41,750 nucleotides of DNA from Deltaproteobacteria bacterium (GTDB lineage Bacteria; Myxococcota_A; Polyangia; JACPQR01). The stretch's first letter is position 1; each line of letters starts with the position of its first letter. The stretch spans positions 1 through 41,750 of the forward strand of contig JACPQR010000033.1 in NCBI GenBank assembly GCA_016190375.1. Reading direction: 5' to 3'. A model generated the notes under the pieces. The model did not search any database and was not told where the DNA came from. It worked only from the letters and a program-made list of their open reading frames with translations. Positions 8,491-17,601 of this stretch are shown in pieces. A program made the position numbers and the translations under genes.

Positions 8491-10655
8491 GCCACCACCC
8501 TCCTCGCGAGGTCCTGCCGTCCGACGAGCCTCTGGACGAGCAGGATCACCGCGAGCATCAGCACGACCAGCACGGACGAGTAGGCGATGGCTCGACCATA
8601 GTCTCCGCTCTCGACGCTGGCGAGGATGTACGTCGTCGCGAGGCTGTGGTCGGCGCTCACGAGGAAGATCACCGCGCTCACCGCGGTCACCGCCCGCACG
8701 AAGCCGTAGACCAGGGACGTCACGATCGCGGGACGCAGGAGCGGCAGGATCACGCGCCGCACGGTCGTGGACGTCCTCGCGCCGAGCATCGTGGACGCCT
8801 CGTCGAGGCTGGGGTCGATCTGCGCGAGCGTCGCGAGGCCGGCGCGGACGCCCACGGGCATGTTCCGGAAGACGAACGAGAGGACCAGGATCGCTCCGGT
8901 ACCGGTCAGCTCGAACGGCGGGGCGTTGAACGCCAGGACGTAGGCGACCCCGACCACGGTCCCGGGAACGGCGAAGGCCAGCATCGTGCCGAGCTCGAAG
9001 GCGCCACGGCCGGCGAACCTCTGCCGGTCGATCAGGTAGGCGACGAGGAGCCCGAAGAGCGCGGTCAGCGGCGCGGCGACCGCAGCGAGCTCGACGGTGG
9101 TCCGGAGCGAGGCCCAGGCTCCACCGGTCCAGCGAACCGCCAGGGAGCCCTCCGACCACCGGACGGACGCGGCGAACAGGTCACGGAAGTGGGAGAGCGT
9201 GAGCGTGCTGTCCTGGCCGATGCTCTCGACGAAGCCGCCGCAGACCACGAGCGCGTAGATCCCGAAGGTGAAGATCGCCCACGGGACCGCCACCGCGAGG
9301 ACACCGATCTCGAGCGCGCAGGGCAGCGGGCACGGCAGGCCGGCGAAGCCCTTGCCCGCCACCGTGGTGTAGCGCTGGCGCTTCCCACCGACCCACCAGC
9401 GCTGAAGGAGGAAGGCCGAGAGCGTGAACGCGAGGAGGACCAGCGCCATCGCGGCTGCCCGAGGGACGTTGGTCTCGGCGCCCGCGACGGCGAAGTAGAT
9501 CTCCGTCGACAGCACCTCGAAGGAGGAGCCGGCGAGCGCCAGGGGGTTCCCGAAGTCCGCGAGGCTCTCGATGAAGCCCACCAGGAACGCGCTCGCGAGG
9601 CCCGGGCGCATCAGCGGCAGCGTCACGGTGCAAAAGGTCCTCCACCGGCTCGCCCGCAGCGTCTGCGCGGCCTCCTCGAGCGAGGGGCTGATCCCCTCGA
9701 CGACGCCCGAGAGGATCAGGAAGGCGATCGGAGTGAAGGCCAGGAGCTGCGCGATCACGAGCCCCGGAAGGCCGAAGATGTAGCGAGACGAAGGGATCCC
9801 GAGGAAGCGCTCCAGGAGCAGGGTGAGCGCCCCCGCGCGGCCGAAGGCGAGGATCAGCGCGAGCCCGACCACGAAGGGAGGCGTGATGATCGGCAAGATC
9901 GAGAGGGCGCGCAGGATCCTCGCCCCGCGCAACCGCGTCCGCGTGACCGCGAGCGCCAGGGCGAGGCCGAACAGGACCGTCCCCGCCCCCGTGAGGCACG
10001 CCAGGAGAAGCGAGTGCGCGGCCGTCCTGACCAGGCGGAGCGAGGCGAGGTTCTGCCAGAGGATCAGCGCCGACAGGTCCCCGGAGTCCGTCTCGAAGGC
10101 GCTCGAGAGCACGGTCCCGAGCGGACCGATCACGAACAGCATGACGAGCGCGACGACGAAGCCCAGGGCCCCCACGACGAAGCGATCCGAACGGGCGACC
10201 CCGCGGCCGGCGAGGCCTTCGGTCGTCAAGGCCAGAAAACCCCCAAGCACCAGGAACGCGCCGCAGCCCATCCCGTACTGCCGGCCCGCGATCTGGCCCA
10301 GGAACCGCTCCAGGAGCGGCGAGGTCAGCCCGAGCGGGCCTATCGCCCAGCCCTGCCCGAGCGCGAAGAAGAGGCCCGTGCATCCGGCGGCGACGAGGAC
10401 GTTGGCGCGGAGCCGGTCGCCGCGTGGCCGCCCGAGCACCAGGAGCGGCAGAAGCAGCGGGAGGACGAGCGGCCCGAGCCAGGGGCGATGGTAAAGCAGT
10501 GCTTGAAGTATCGCCGGCGCAAGCTCGGGATCGAAGGGGTAGTCGGGCACCCACAGCGTCGAGAAGAAGCCGTCCTCGATCGCGTACCACGGCGCGATGC
10601 CGAAGCCGATCGCGCAGGCGACGAGGCCCACCGGCATCGCCGCGAGAAACCTCAT
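8487..10655 (-). CDS. Fused two-domain ABC permease, FbpB/AfuB type
   Basis: A 722-residue inner-membrane protein with about 15 hydrophobic segments and two MetI-type permease domains in one chain. Each has its ATPase-docking EAA loop: SLEEAAQTLRASRWRTF in the first and SLDEASTMLGARTSTTV in the second. The N-terminal 200 residues add further hydrophobic segments, as in AfuB-type fused permeases. The ATG at 10655 overlaps the TGA of the binding-protein gene by four bases. One chain therefore forms the whole channel with the ATPase encoded downstream. Confidence 0.93.
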   Translation of the reverse strand: MRFLAAMPVGLVACAIGFGIAPWYAIEDGFFSTLWVPDYPFDPELAPAILQALLYHRPWLGPLVLPLLLPLLVLGRPRGDRLRANVLVAAGCTGLFFALGQGWAIGPLGLTSPLLERFLGQIAGRQYGMGCGAFLVLGGFLALTTEGLAGRGVARSDRFVVGALGFVVALVMLFVIGPLGTVLSSAFETDSGDLSALILWQNLASLRLVRTAAHSLLLACLTGAGTVLFGLALALAVTRTRLRGARILRALSILPIITPPFVVGLALILAFGRAGALTLLLERFLGIPSSRYIFGLPGLVIAQLLAFTPIAFLILSGVVEGISPSLEEAAQTLRASRWRTFCTVTLPLMRPGLASAFLVGFIESLADFGNPLALAGSSFEVLSTEIYFAVAGAETNVPRAAAMALVLLAFTLSAFLLQRWWVGGKRQRYTTVAGKGFAGLPCPLPCALEIGVLAVAVPWAIFTFGIYALVVCGGFVESIGQDSTLTLSHFRDLFAASVRWSEGSLAVRWTGGAWASLRTTVELAAVAAPLTALFGLLVAYLIDRQRFAGRGAFELGTMLAFAVPGTVVGVAYVLAFNAPPFELTGTGAILVLSFVFRNMPVGVRAGLATLAQIDPSLDEASTMLGARTSTTVRRVILPLLRPAIVTSLVYGFVRAVTAVSAVIFLVSADHSLATTYILASVESGDYGRAIAYSSVLVVLMLAVILLVQRLVGRQDLARRVVA

Positions 10656-11737
10656 CTGGCGCCGCCCCTCACCTGCCGCTCCCACCTCGACAGGAGCCGA
10701 GCCCTGGTGCGCTTCGAGCCGAACCTGCCCATGTCGAACGGGATGAGGCCGACCGACGCCACCGGAGGAAGCAGCGCCGGCGCCCTGGCGCTCCGGTTCG
10801 AGGGCCACTGGTACGACCGGGCGCGCGCGCCGAGCTCCTGGGCGCGCGACCCGAGGATCCAGTCGACGAAGCGGCGAGCGCTGTCCGGGTGGCGAGCGCC
10901 CCGGATGATGCTGGCGCAGCCGATCTCGTAGCCCGTCCCCTCGGAGGGCAGGACCACCTCGATCGGGAATCCGGCGGACTTCTGCACGACCGCGTCGTGG
11001 AGGAACACGATCGCGATCGCGGTCTCGCCGCGCGCGGCAGCGCGGACCGGCGCGGCGCCAGACGAGGTGTACTGGTTGACGTTGGCGTCCAGCTTCTCGA
11101 GGTACGCGAAGCCGCGGTCCTCGCCGAGAAGCTGCACGATCGTCGCAAGGACGGTGTACGCGGTGCCGGACGACGCGGGGTTCGCCATCTGGATCTCGCC
11201 GCGGTACGCGGGCTTGGCGAGGTCGGCCCAGCTCCGCGGCGCGTCGAGGCCCTTTTTCCCGAGCCAGTCGCGGTTGTAGGCGAACGAGAGCGCGCCCATG
11301 TACGCGCCCGTGGTGTGGTGCAGACCCCGGCCCTCTGGATCGACGGCCCATTCGTGCAGCTCGCCTAGCCTGGGCGAACGGTACGGCTCGAGCAGCTTCG
11401 CCTCGGCCGCCTGGATGTGCCCGTCCCCCGTGCCTCCCCACCACACGTCGCCGCGAGGGTTGCGGCGCTCGGCCCAGAGCTGCGCGAGGGTCTCGCCGGA
11501 GCTGCGACGCGTCATCGACACCCGGACGCCGGTCTCGCGCTCGAACTCCGCGGACGCGAGCTCGCACCACTCGAGCTGCGCGCCGCAGTAGAGCGTGAGC
11601 CTCGCCGGCCGGTGGCGCTTACCGCCCCCGCCGCAGCCGACCAGCGGCATCGACAGCGCAACGAGAATCGCGGCGACGACGAACCGCGGGGGAAACAGGG
11701 AGGCGCGCGGGACGGAGCCTGCCTGGAGGCGGGCCAT
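10652..11737 (-). CDS. Periplasmic binding lipoprotein, AfuA/FbpA-like
   Basis: A 361-residue solute-binding protein. The lipobox is PLVGC with Cys35, after a long basic N-region, so it is anchored to the membrane. The mature protein starts with LTLYCGAQLEWCELASAEFE, followed by GDVWWGGTGDGHIQAAEAKLL and ANPASSGTAY, the pattern of the iron(III)/hexose-phosphate/phosphonate binding cluster. AfuA of Actinobacillus, once thought to carry iron, is known to bind hexose phosphates. Here the gene sits two bases after iolE, so a cyclitol or cyclitol phosphate is a reasonable guess at the ligand. The sequence alone does not settle this. Confidence 0.9.
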   Translation of the reverse strand: MARLQAGSVPRASLFPPRFVVAAILVALSMPLVGCGGGGKRHRPARLTLYCGAQLEWCELASAEFERETGVRVSMTRRSSGETLAQLWAERRNPRGDVWWGGTGDGHIQAAEAKLLEPYRSPRLGELHEWAVDPEGRGLHHTTGAYMGALSFAYNRDWLGKKGLDAPRSWADLAKPAYRGEIQMANPASSGTAYTVLATIVQLLGEDRGFAYLEKLDANVNQYTSSGAAPVRAAARGETAIAIVFLHDAVVQKSAGFPIEVVLPSEGTGYEIGCASIIRGARHPDSARRFVDWILGSRAQELGARARSYQWPSNRSARAPALLPPVASVGLIPFDMGRFGSKRTRARLLSRWERQVRGGAR

Positions 11738-11739
11738 TC

Positions 11740-12624
11740 TCACAGGCCCGAGCGCTCGAGAAACGAAGCGATGTTCTCTCGGCCCATCCGGGCGTACGTC
11801 AGCGGGTGGGCGCGAGCGGGGTCCTGCTCGGCTTCCACCACGATCCAGCCCTCGTAGCGAGCGTCGCGCAAGGTCTCGAACAATCCCAGGTAGTCCACGG
11901 CGCCGTCGCCGGGAACGGTGAAGACGCCCGCGAGGACGGCGTCGAGGAAGGGAAGATCGCGATGTACCGCGTCGCGTAGGATCGCCGGCCGGTAGTCCTT
12001 GGCGTGGACGTGGGCGATCCGGCCCGAGTGCCGGCGCGCAACGGCCGTCGGGTCCTCGCCAGCGAACGACAGGTGGCCCGTGTCGAGGAGCAGCGAGACG
12101 GCGTCGCCCGTGTGCTGGAGGAGGAGGTCGATCTCCCTCGCCGTCTGCACCACCGTGCCCATGTGATGGTGGTAGGCGAGTCGGACTCCGCGACCGAGGG
12201 TCCTTTCGGCGACCTCCGTGAGATCCGCGCAAAAGCCGGCCCAGCGCGACGGGTCGAGGACGGGACGCCGAGACAGCCCCACGCCGCGATCGCAGTGGAC
12301 CGCACCCGTCGTCTCGGCGTAGACGAGGACCCGGGAACCGAGCGCTTCGAGCAGCGAGAGATGCGGCTCGAGCGCTCGCAGCTCCTCGTCGACCGACCGC
12401 TCGAGGAGCCTCCCGCTGAACCAGCCGGACACGAGGTCGAGGCCGTGGCGCTCGAGGATCGGACCCAGCACGGCCGCGTCTCTGGGGAACTTGTTGCCGA
12501 GCTCGATGCCGGCGTATCCCGCCTGCTTCGCCTCGGCCAGGCAGACCTCGAGCGGCGTGTCGGCCCCGAGCGACGGGAGATCGTCGTTCGTCCAGGTGAG
12601 CGGATTGATGCCGACGCGGATCAC
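11740..12624 (-). CDS. iolE: Inosose (2-keto-myo-inositol) dehydratase
   Basis: A 294-residue TIM-barrel protein of the AP-endonuclease-2/xylose-isomerase-like family. IolE removes water from 2-keto-myo-inositol, the second step of inositol catabolism. Typical blocks are GINPLTWTNDDLPSLG at the N-terminus, GYAGIELGNKFP, LAYHHHMGTVVQT, LLLDTGHLSFAG, HVHAKDY, PGDGAVDY and VVEAEQDP; these carry the metal-binding Glu, Asp, His and Glu. Translation is taken from GTG 12624, which overlaps the iolD stop as GTGA and gives the normal IolE length. A longer reading to 12711 would add unrelated residues. Confidence 0.95.
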   Translation of the reverse strand: MIRVGINPLTWTNDDLPSLGADTPLEVCLAEAKQAGYAGIELGNKFPRDAAVLGPILERHGLDLVSGWFSGRLLERSVDEELRALEPHLSLLEALGSRVLVYAETTGAVHCDRGVGLSRRPVLDPSRWAGFCADLTEVAERTLGRGVRLAYHHHMGTVVQTAREIDLLLQHTGDAVSLLLDTGHLSFAGEDPTAVARRHSGRIAHVHAKDYRPAILRDAVHRDLPFLDAVLAGVFTVPGDGAVDYLGLFETLRDARYEGWIVVEAEQDPARAHPLTYARMGRENIASFLERSGL

Positions 12625-14447
12625 CGCTGCCGCTCCTTCATCCGTTCGTGGTGCTCCCTGGCCCGCTTCGCTTCCGGACTCTCGGAGACTTCCGGGATCC
12701 CGACCTCCCACCAGGCGCCGCCGGCCTCGGTGCCTCGCTGCGGATCGGTCTCGACCACGATCACGCTCGAGACCGCGCGATCCCTCGCGACGGCGAGCGC
12801 CCCCTCGAGCTCGGAGATGCTCCTGACCCCCACGGCACTCGCGCCCAGCGACCGGGCGTGAGAGACGAGGTCGATGGGCGGACCGGACAGGAGGTTACGG
12901 AAGGGCTCCCCTCCGGTCGCGCGCTGCAGCCTGTGGATGCAGCCGAAGCCACGGTTGTCGCACAGGACGATCGTCAGCTTGCAGCCCATCGCCACGGACG
13001 TGGCGATCTCGGAGCTCATCATCAGGTAGCTGCCGTCGCCCACGAGCACGAGGACCTCGCCCACCCCACCCCGAGCCATCCGGACGCCGAGGCCGCCCGC
13101 GATCTCGTAGCCCATGCAGGAGTAGCCGTACTCGGCGTGGTAGCCACCCGGAGCGCGCGTGCGCCAGAGCTTGTGGAGCTCCCCGGGGAGCCCGCCCGCC
13201 GCGCAGACCACGACGTCCTCGGGCCGCGAGGCGCGGTTGACCGCGCCGAGGACCTGGGCGTCGGTCAGGGGCCCCGCGGCGCCGCCCGGAGCGGTGACCC
13301 TGTCGACGACCCCGTTCCACTCGGCAATTCCGCGCCGCGCCCGCGCCGTCCACTCCTCGGGCGCGCGCCACGAGCCGAGCGCCGCGTCGAGCTCGCCCAG
13401 AGCCTCGCGCGCGTCGGCGACGAGCGGCAGCGAGCCGTGCTTGCGGGCGTCGAAGGCTGCCACGTTGAGCCCGATCCGCCGGACGCCCGGGTCCTCGAAG
13501 AGGGTCCTCGATGCGGTGGTGAAGTCGGACAGCCGCGTCCCGACGCAGAGGATCACGTCGGCCTCGCGCGCGAGCTCGTTCGCTGCCGCGCTCCCGGTCA
13601 CTCCGATCGCGCCGGCGAGGAGCGGGTGATCCCAGACGAGCGCGCCCTTTCCGGCCTGGGTCTCGGCGACCGGGATCCCGCGACGCGAGGCGAAGTCCGC
13701 GATCTCGGCGCAGGCGTCGGAGTAGTGGACGCCGCCGCCGGCGACGGCCAGCGGTCGCCGGGCGCCAGAGAGGACCGTCGCCGCGCGGGACAGCTCCGCC
13801 CGATCCGGTCGAGGCCGCCGTGGGGCATGGACGCGCCGCGCAAACAGGTCGGCGGGGAAGTCGAAGGCCTCGGCCTGCACGTCCTGCGGGAGGGCGAGCG
13901 TCGCGGGCCCGCAGTCCGCGGGATCGGTCAGCACCCCGAGCGCCGCGGGCAGCGCCTCCACGAGCTGCTCGGGTCGCCAGATCCGGTCGAAGAAGCGCGA
14001 GACGGGCCCCAGGCAGTCGTTCGCGGTGACCGCGGGCTGGCCGAAGTCCTCGAGCTGCTGCAGGACGGGATCGGGAGCCCGGGAGGCGAAGACGTCTCCA
14101 GGAAGGAGGAGGACGGGCAAGCGGTTCACGTGCGCCGTGGCCGCGGCGGTCACGAGGTTCGTCGCGCCCGGTCCGATCGACGTGGTGCAGGCCATCATCC
14201 GCCGCCTGCGGCTCGCCTTCGCGAACGCGACCGCCGCGTGCCCCATCGCCTGCTCGTTGTGTGCCCGGAACGTCGGCAAGCTCTCGCGCGCGGCCGCCAG
14301 CGCCTGGCCCAGCCCGGCCACGTTGCCGTGCCCGAAGATCGCGAAGACGCCGCCGAAGAGCGGCGCTTCGATCCCGTCGACCACGGTCCGCTGCGCCGCG
14401 AGGGCTCGGACGAGCGCCTGCGCCATCGTGAGTCGGACCCGTTCCAT
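12621..14447 (-). CDS. iolD: THcHDO hydrolase, thiamine-diphosphate enzyme
   Basis: A 608-residue enzyme. IolD hydrolyses 3D-(3,5/4)-trihydroxycyclohexane-1,2-dione to 5-deoxyglucuronate, opening the ring. It has the three-domain acetolactate-synthase fold: catalytic Glu65 in RAHNEQAMGHAA, the middle NAD-like domain, and the ThDP-magnesium motif from GDGSYLMMSSE to DNRGFGCIHRLQ. IolD-specific stretches include CTTSIGPGATNLVTAAA and YHAEYGYSCMGYEIAGG. The ATG at 14447 follows the iolC stop by seven bases, with AGGGGA as ribosome-binding site inside that gap. Confidence 0.97.
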   Translation of the reverse strand: MERVRLTMAQALVRALAAQRTVVDGIEAPLFGGVFAIFGHGNVAGLGQALAAARESLPTFRAHNEQAMGHAAVAFAKASRRRRMMACTTSIGPGATNLVTAAATAHVNRLPVLLLPGDVFASRAPDPVLQQLEDFGQPAVTANDCLGPVSRFFDRIWRPEQLVEALPAALGVLTDPADCGPATLALPQDVQAEAFDFPADLFARRVHAPRRPRPDRAELSRAATVLSGARRPLAVAGGGVHYSDACAEIADFASRRGIPVAETQAGKGALVWDHPLLAGAIGVTGSAAANELAREADVILCVGTRLSDFTTASRTLFEDPGVRRIGLNVAAFDARKHGSLPLVADAREALGELDAALGSWRAPEEWTARARRGIAEWNGVVDRVTAPGGAAGPLTDAQVLGAVNRASRPEDVVVCAAGGLPGELHKLWRTRAPGGYHAEYGYSCMGYEIAGGLGVRMARGGVGEVLVLVGDGSYLMMSSEIATSVAMGCKLTIVLCDNRGFGCIHRLQRATGGEPFRNLLSGPPIDLVSHARSLGASAVGVRSISELEGALAVARDRAVSSVIVVETDPQRGTEAGGAWWEVGIPEVSESPEAKRAREHHERMKERQR

Positions 14448-14454
14448 TCGTCCC

Positions 14455-16341
14455 CTACCGGCCGCGGCCCTGCCAGAGCTGGATCATCCGTCCATACGCC
14501 GCCGACACCCCGGCGACGAGGCTCGTGTCGTCGATCTCGCCCGCGAGCCACGCCGCCGAGGGGCCCGAGAAGATCGTGCGCCCCACGGCGAATCCGCGGA
14601 CGATCGAGTGGGCCGCCGCGGCGCGGAAACCGTTCGCGACGACCTCCTCGGGGGCGTCGAGGCCGAGGAGGAGGACGCCCCGGCAGCTCGGATCGCTCTC
14701 GACGATGACCCGCTCGATCTCGCCCCATCCATCGGCCGCCGGCGCCGGCAGCTTCCACCAGTCCGGCCGGATCCCCAGCGAGTAGATCCCGTCGAGGGCT
14801 CGCGGCAGCGCGGCGGCGTCGAGCTTGCCCTCGCGGTCCTTCGGGATGACCTCGAGCAGCAGCTCGTGCCCGGTCGAGCGCACCGCGTGCCAGAGCTGGC
14901 CGAGGAGGAGCTCCTGCCCGCGCCTGCGCGGATGCCCTGGATGATACGCGACCAGGCACTTGACCACGTGATCGCGCGGCCAGCTCCGGAGCGTGACGCC
15001 GACGTCCGCGCCGCCCTCGAACTCGAGCCCCCACTCCGTGGCGTCGGAGCCAGGCCGCTCGATCGGACGGCCGAGCCACAGCCCCGAGCCCGTGTGCTCG
15101 AGCAGCGCGCCCGCGCCCCACCTCTCGTCGATGAGCATGCCGGCCCGGGCCAGGATCCCATGCGTCACCGCCGTCTCGCGCGCCGCCCTCGCGATGAGGA
15201 TCTTCAGCGGGCGAAGCTTCTCCAGCGGAGCCCGCGCCTTGCGGCAGAGCTCCTCGAGCTGCGTCCGGTGGTCGAAGGCGAGGACCATCAGCTCCGAGCG
15301 ACTCGGGCGGCTCGCGACGCGGTGCAGGTGCTCGATCTCCGCCCTCCGATCGGAGAGCAGCGCATCGAGCTCCGCCCGCGAGGGCATGGCCGGCGCGCAG
15401 CCGTGGCGCGAGACGACCAAGGCGCCCGCGGCGTTCGCGCGGCGACAGGCCTGCACGAGGCCCTCGCCGCGGATCCACCCGTCGAGGAGGCCCGCCATGA
15501 AGGCATCGCCGGCTCCCAGGACGTTGCAGACGGCGATCTCGACGCCGGGGCTCACGAGACCCTCGTCGAGCGTGGGGGGGATCGTCCCTTCGAAGGCGAC
15601 GCATCCCTCTCGGCCGCGCTTCATCACGACGAGCGCCCCGGTGCGGGCGCGAATCGCCCGCAGAGCCGCGATCGTTCCGGTCGAGCCGCCCGCGACGTGG
15701 ATCTCCTCCTCGGTGCCCACGACGAGGTCGCAGTCGGGAAGGACGGACCCGAGCGTCCTCGTCACGGCCTCGGCCGCGACGAAGCGGCTCTCGCCGCACG
15801 CGTGACCTCCGTGCCCCCAGAGGACCGGCCGGTAATCGATGTCGAGGACGACACGCGTGCCCGCCGCCCTCGCGTGGGCGATCGCCGCGCGGCTCGCCGC
15901 CAGGACCGAGGGCGTCGACAGGTGGGTGCCCGTCACGAGGAGCGCGCGGGCCGAACCGATGAAGGCGCGGTCGAAGTCGTCGGCTCGGAGCGCCATGTCC
16001 GCGCAGCTCTCGCGATAGAAGACGAGTGGAAAGCTGTCTCCCCGGATGCCGAGGATCGCCAGACCGGTCAGCCCGTGCGGGTCGGTCCGGACGTGGTCGA
16101 CGTCGACGCCCTCGGCGGCGAGCGCGGCGCGCACGAACCGGCCGAGGTGCTCGTCCCCCACCCGCGTCACCATCGCGACCTTCAGGCCCAGCCGCGCGGC
16201 TCCGACGGCGATGTTCGCGGGGCAGCCGCCGAGCGACATGGCGAAGGACCGTGCGTCCTCTAGCGGCGAGCCGAGCTGCTCGGCGTACAGGTCCACGGCC
16301 GCGCGGCCCAGGCAGATCAGATCGAGAGCCCTGTCGGTCAT
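14455..16341 (-). CDS. iolC: 5-dehydro-2-deoxygluconokinase fused to a DUF2090 aldolase-like domain
   Basis: A 628-residue two-domain protein. Residues 1 to about 325 are a PfkB-type sugar kinase: SLGGCPANIAVGAARLG near the N-terminus and the catalytic NVLGAGDAF at 273-281. It phosphorylates 2-deoxy-5-keto-gluconate. Residues from about 330 (ELMVLAFDHRTQLEEL) are the DUF2090 domain found on many proteobacterial IolC proteins, thought to supply the following aldolase step (IolJ role), giving dihydroxyacetone phosphate and malonate semialdehyde. The ATG overlaps the iolB stop by four bases. The aldolase role is known only by family association. Confidence 0.95.
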   Translation of the reverse strand: MTDRALDLICLGRAAVDLYAEQLGSPLEDARSFAMSLGGCPANIAVGAARLGLKVAMVTRVGDEHLGRFVRAALAAEGVDVDHVRTDPHGLTGLAILGIRGDSFPLVFYRESCADMALRADDFDRAFIGSARALLVTGTHLSTPSVLAASRAAIAHARAAGTRVVLDIDYRPVLWGHGGHACGESRFVAAEAVTRTLGSVLPDCDLVVGTEEEIHVAGGSTGTIAALRAIRARTGALVVMKRGREGCVAFEGTIPPTLDEGLVSPGVEIAVCNVLGAGDAFMAGLLDGWIRGEGLVQACRRANAAGALVVSRHGCAPAMPSRAELDALLSDRRAEIEHLHRVASRPSRSELMVLAFDHRTQLEELCRKARAPLEKLRPLKILIARAARETAVTHGILARAGMLIDERWGAGALLEHTGSGLWLGRPIERPGSDATEWGLEFEGGADVGVTLRSWPRDHVVKCLVAYHPGHPRRRGQELLLGQLWHAVRSTGHELLLEVIPKDREGKLDAAALPRALDGIYSLGIRPDWWKLPAPAADGWGEIERVIVESDPSCRGVLLLGLDAPEEVVANGFRAAAAHSIVRGFAVGRTIFSGPSAAWLAGEIDDTSLVAGVSAAYGRMIQLWQGRGR

Positions 16342-17147
16342 CGCAAGACGCCCTCCGGCCACCAGCAGCTCGAGCCCGGCTCCATCACCCACGCGTGCTC
16401 CTCCGAGGTCTCGGGCTCGACGTAGCGTCCATCCGGAAGGTGCCGGATGACCCACGAGTAGTACATCGCGTAGCCGGGCGCGGCGCACTGAGCATGGTCG
16501 AGCCCGCCCGCGATCTTCACGGTGTCGCCGTGACGCACCTTGAGCACGGTCTCGCCGAGCTCCGCGTGCCCGTAGCCGCGCGGGTCGTCGAACCGATAGT
16601 GGTAGATCTCCGGCTGCGGGTGGTGGTGGGGCGGGTAGCTCGACCAGCGGCCCGGGAGGGTCACGACCTCGCCCAGGACGAGGTGGGCGGCCGGGTCGGT
16701 GCTTCCGTTGTCGAGGATCGTGCGGACGATGCGAAGAGCTCCGTCCCTGACCTGTCCCCGCCCCCGCGCCTCGCTCCGCACGGCGGATGGTCCGACAATC
16801 GCCGCCGGGAAGTGCCGCTCGTTGCCGGTGCGGTAGACGGTGAGCTCCGCCGCGCCGGCGCACTCGAGGGACACCGTGGCGCCCGCCGGAGCATGGACCA
16901 CGCTCGGCAGGTCGTCGAACAGCGATCCGCGGCAGAGGTGCAGCTCGACGCTACCCACCCGCGCCCGGAGCTCTCCCGACATCAGGAGGAAGGCCGTCTC
17001 GGCCGGCATCGCCTGGGTCCACTCCCCCGCTCCCGCAAGCCTCAGCACGCCGAGCGCGATCCCCGACCCGTCCGGGTCGCTCGGCCCGGTGATCCAGCTC
17101 AGCCCGGCGCCGAAGCCGGCTGGAGGTGCATGAAGGTGGTGCTCCAT
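16338..17147 (-). CDS. iolB: 5-deoxy-glucuronate isomerase
   Basis: A 269-residue double-cupin enzyme that converts 5-deoxyglucuronate to 2-deoxy-5-keto-gluconate. The metal site is seen in SSYPPHHHPQPEIYHYRF and the later HAQCAAPGYAMYYSWVIRH, both typical of IolB. It is the first gene of a seven-gene operon (iolB-C-D-E, then binding protein, permease and ATPase). No convincing promoter or Shine-Dalgarno sequence is seen right before the ATG. The same-strand toxin-antitoxin operon ends only 130 bases upstream, so readthrough is possible. iolG (dehydrogenase) and iolA are not in the window. Confidence 0.96.
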   Translation of the reverse strand: MEHHLHAPPAGFGAGLSWITGPSDPDGSGIALGVLRLAGAGEWTQAMPAETAFLLMSGELRARVGSVELHLCRGSLFDDLPSVVHAPAGATVSLECAGAAELTVYRTGNERHFPAAIVGPSAVRSEARGRGQVRDGALRIVRTILDNGSTDPAAHLVLGEVVTLPGRWSSYPPHHHPQPEIYHYRFDDPRGYGHAELGETVLKVRHGDTVKIAGGLDHAQCAAPGYAMYYSWVIRHLPDGRYVEPETSEEHAWVMEPGSSCWWPEGVLR

Positions 17148-17149
17148 GG

Positions 17150-17161
17150 AATGTCGACGTT
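17150..17161. promoter_or_regulatory. Near-palindrome just before iolB
   Basis: AATGTCGACGTT is self-complementary at 10 of 12 positions and lies two bases before the iolB start codon (17147, minus strand). A repressor bound here would block translation initiation or early transcription. The match is short, and no regulator gene is adjacent. Confidence 0.2.
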
Positions 17162-17179
17162 ACTACGAGACGCAGCCGG

Positions 17180-17248
17180 CCGCCTCGACGAACCATGAGG
17201 CCACGGAGCCGGTGGATGCCGGGCCGAAGCGCATGCCGAGGCCGACCG
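17180..17248 (-). repeat. 69-bp element, copy A, behind the RelE/Phd operon
   Basis: This segment aligns without gaps to 17951-18019 with 57 of 69 identical bases. It begins 29 bases after the stop codon of the phd gene, on the same strand. Read on the minus strand its ends are loosely inverted (GCCTCGGC near the start, GTCGAGGC near the end, one mismatch). Although the minus strand is open through it, at least nine of the 12 differences between copies change the amino acid, so it does not look like a conserved peptide. Confidence 0.7.
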
Positions 17249-17277
17249 AAGCTGGCGCGCGCTCAACCCCGGCGGCG

Positions 17278-17601
17278 TCAGCGAGCTCCAGGCTTCGCTC
17301 GGGGCCGGCCAGCGCCTCCGCGACGTCGCGGGCGCTCCGGCTTCTCGCGGACCGCCCTCGCGAGCCTCTCATCGAGCTCGGCCAGCGTCAATGTCGGCCG
17401 ATCGGTACGCCGCCGTTCGGCCAGCATCCTCCAGAACTCGGGATCGAGCATGCGCACGAGGTCCTCGAAGCCGTAGCCCCTGATCCCCACGAGCAGCGCC
17501 GCAGGCTTGCCGTGGTGTGTGAGCACATGAGTCTCCGTCTGCGCCTTCTTGACGAGCCTCGGGAGATCCGCACGCGCCTCTCGGATACCGACCTGCTTCA
17601 T
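17278..17601 (-). CDS. Phd/YefM-type antitoxin
   Basis: A 107-residue protein starting MKQVGIREARADLPRLVKKAQ, the Phd/YefM DNA-binding N-terminus, followed by ETHVLTHHGKPAALLVG. The C-terminal 40 residues are charged and Arg-rich, the part that should wrap the toxin. It overlaps the upstream RelE-like frame by four bases (ATGA), giving a toxin-first order. Because the toxin reading frame is broken, this antitoxin may now be an orphan. Confidence 0.85.
   Translation of the reverse strand: MKQVGIREARADLPRLVKKAQTETHVLTHHGKPAALLVGIRGYGFEDLVRMLDPEFWRMLAERRRTDRPTLTLAELDERLARAVREKPERPRRRGGAGRPRAKPGAR

Noticed and set aside
7324..11737. Importer named as an iron(III) transporter
   Set aside because: The family label is iron(III), but the operon is inositol catabolic and related AfuABC carries sugar phosphates; there is no siderophore or Fur-like signal nearby.
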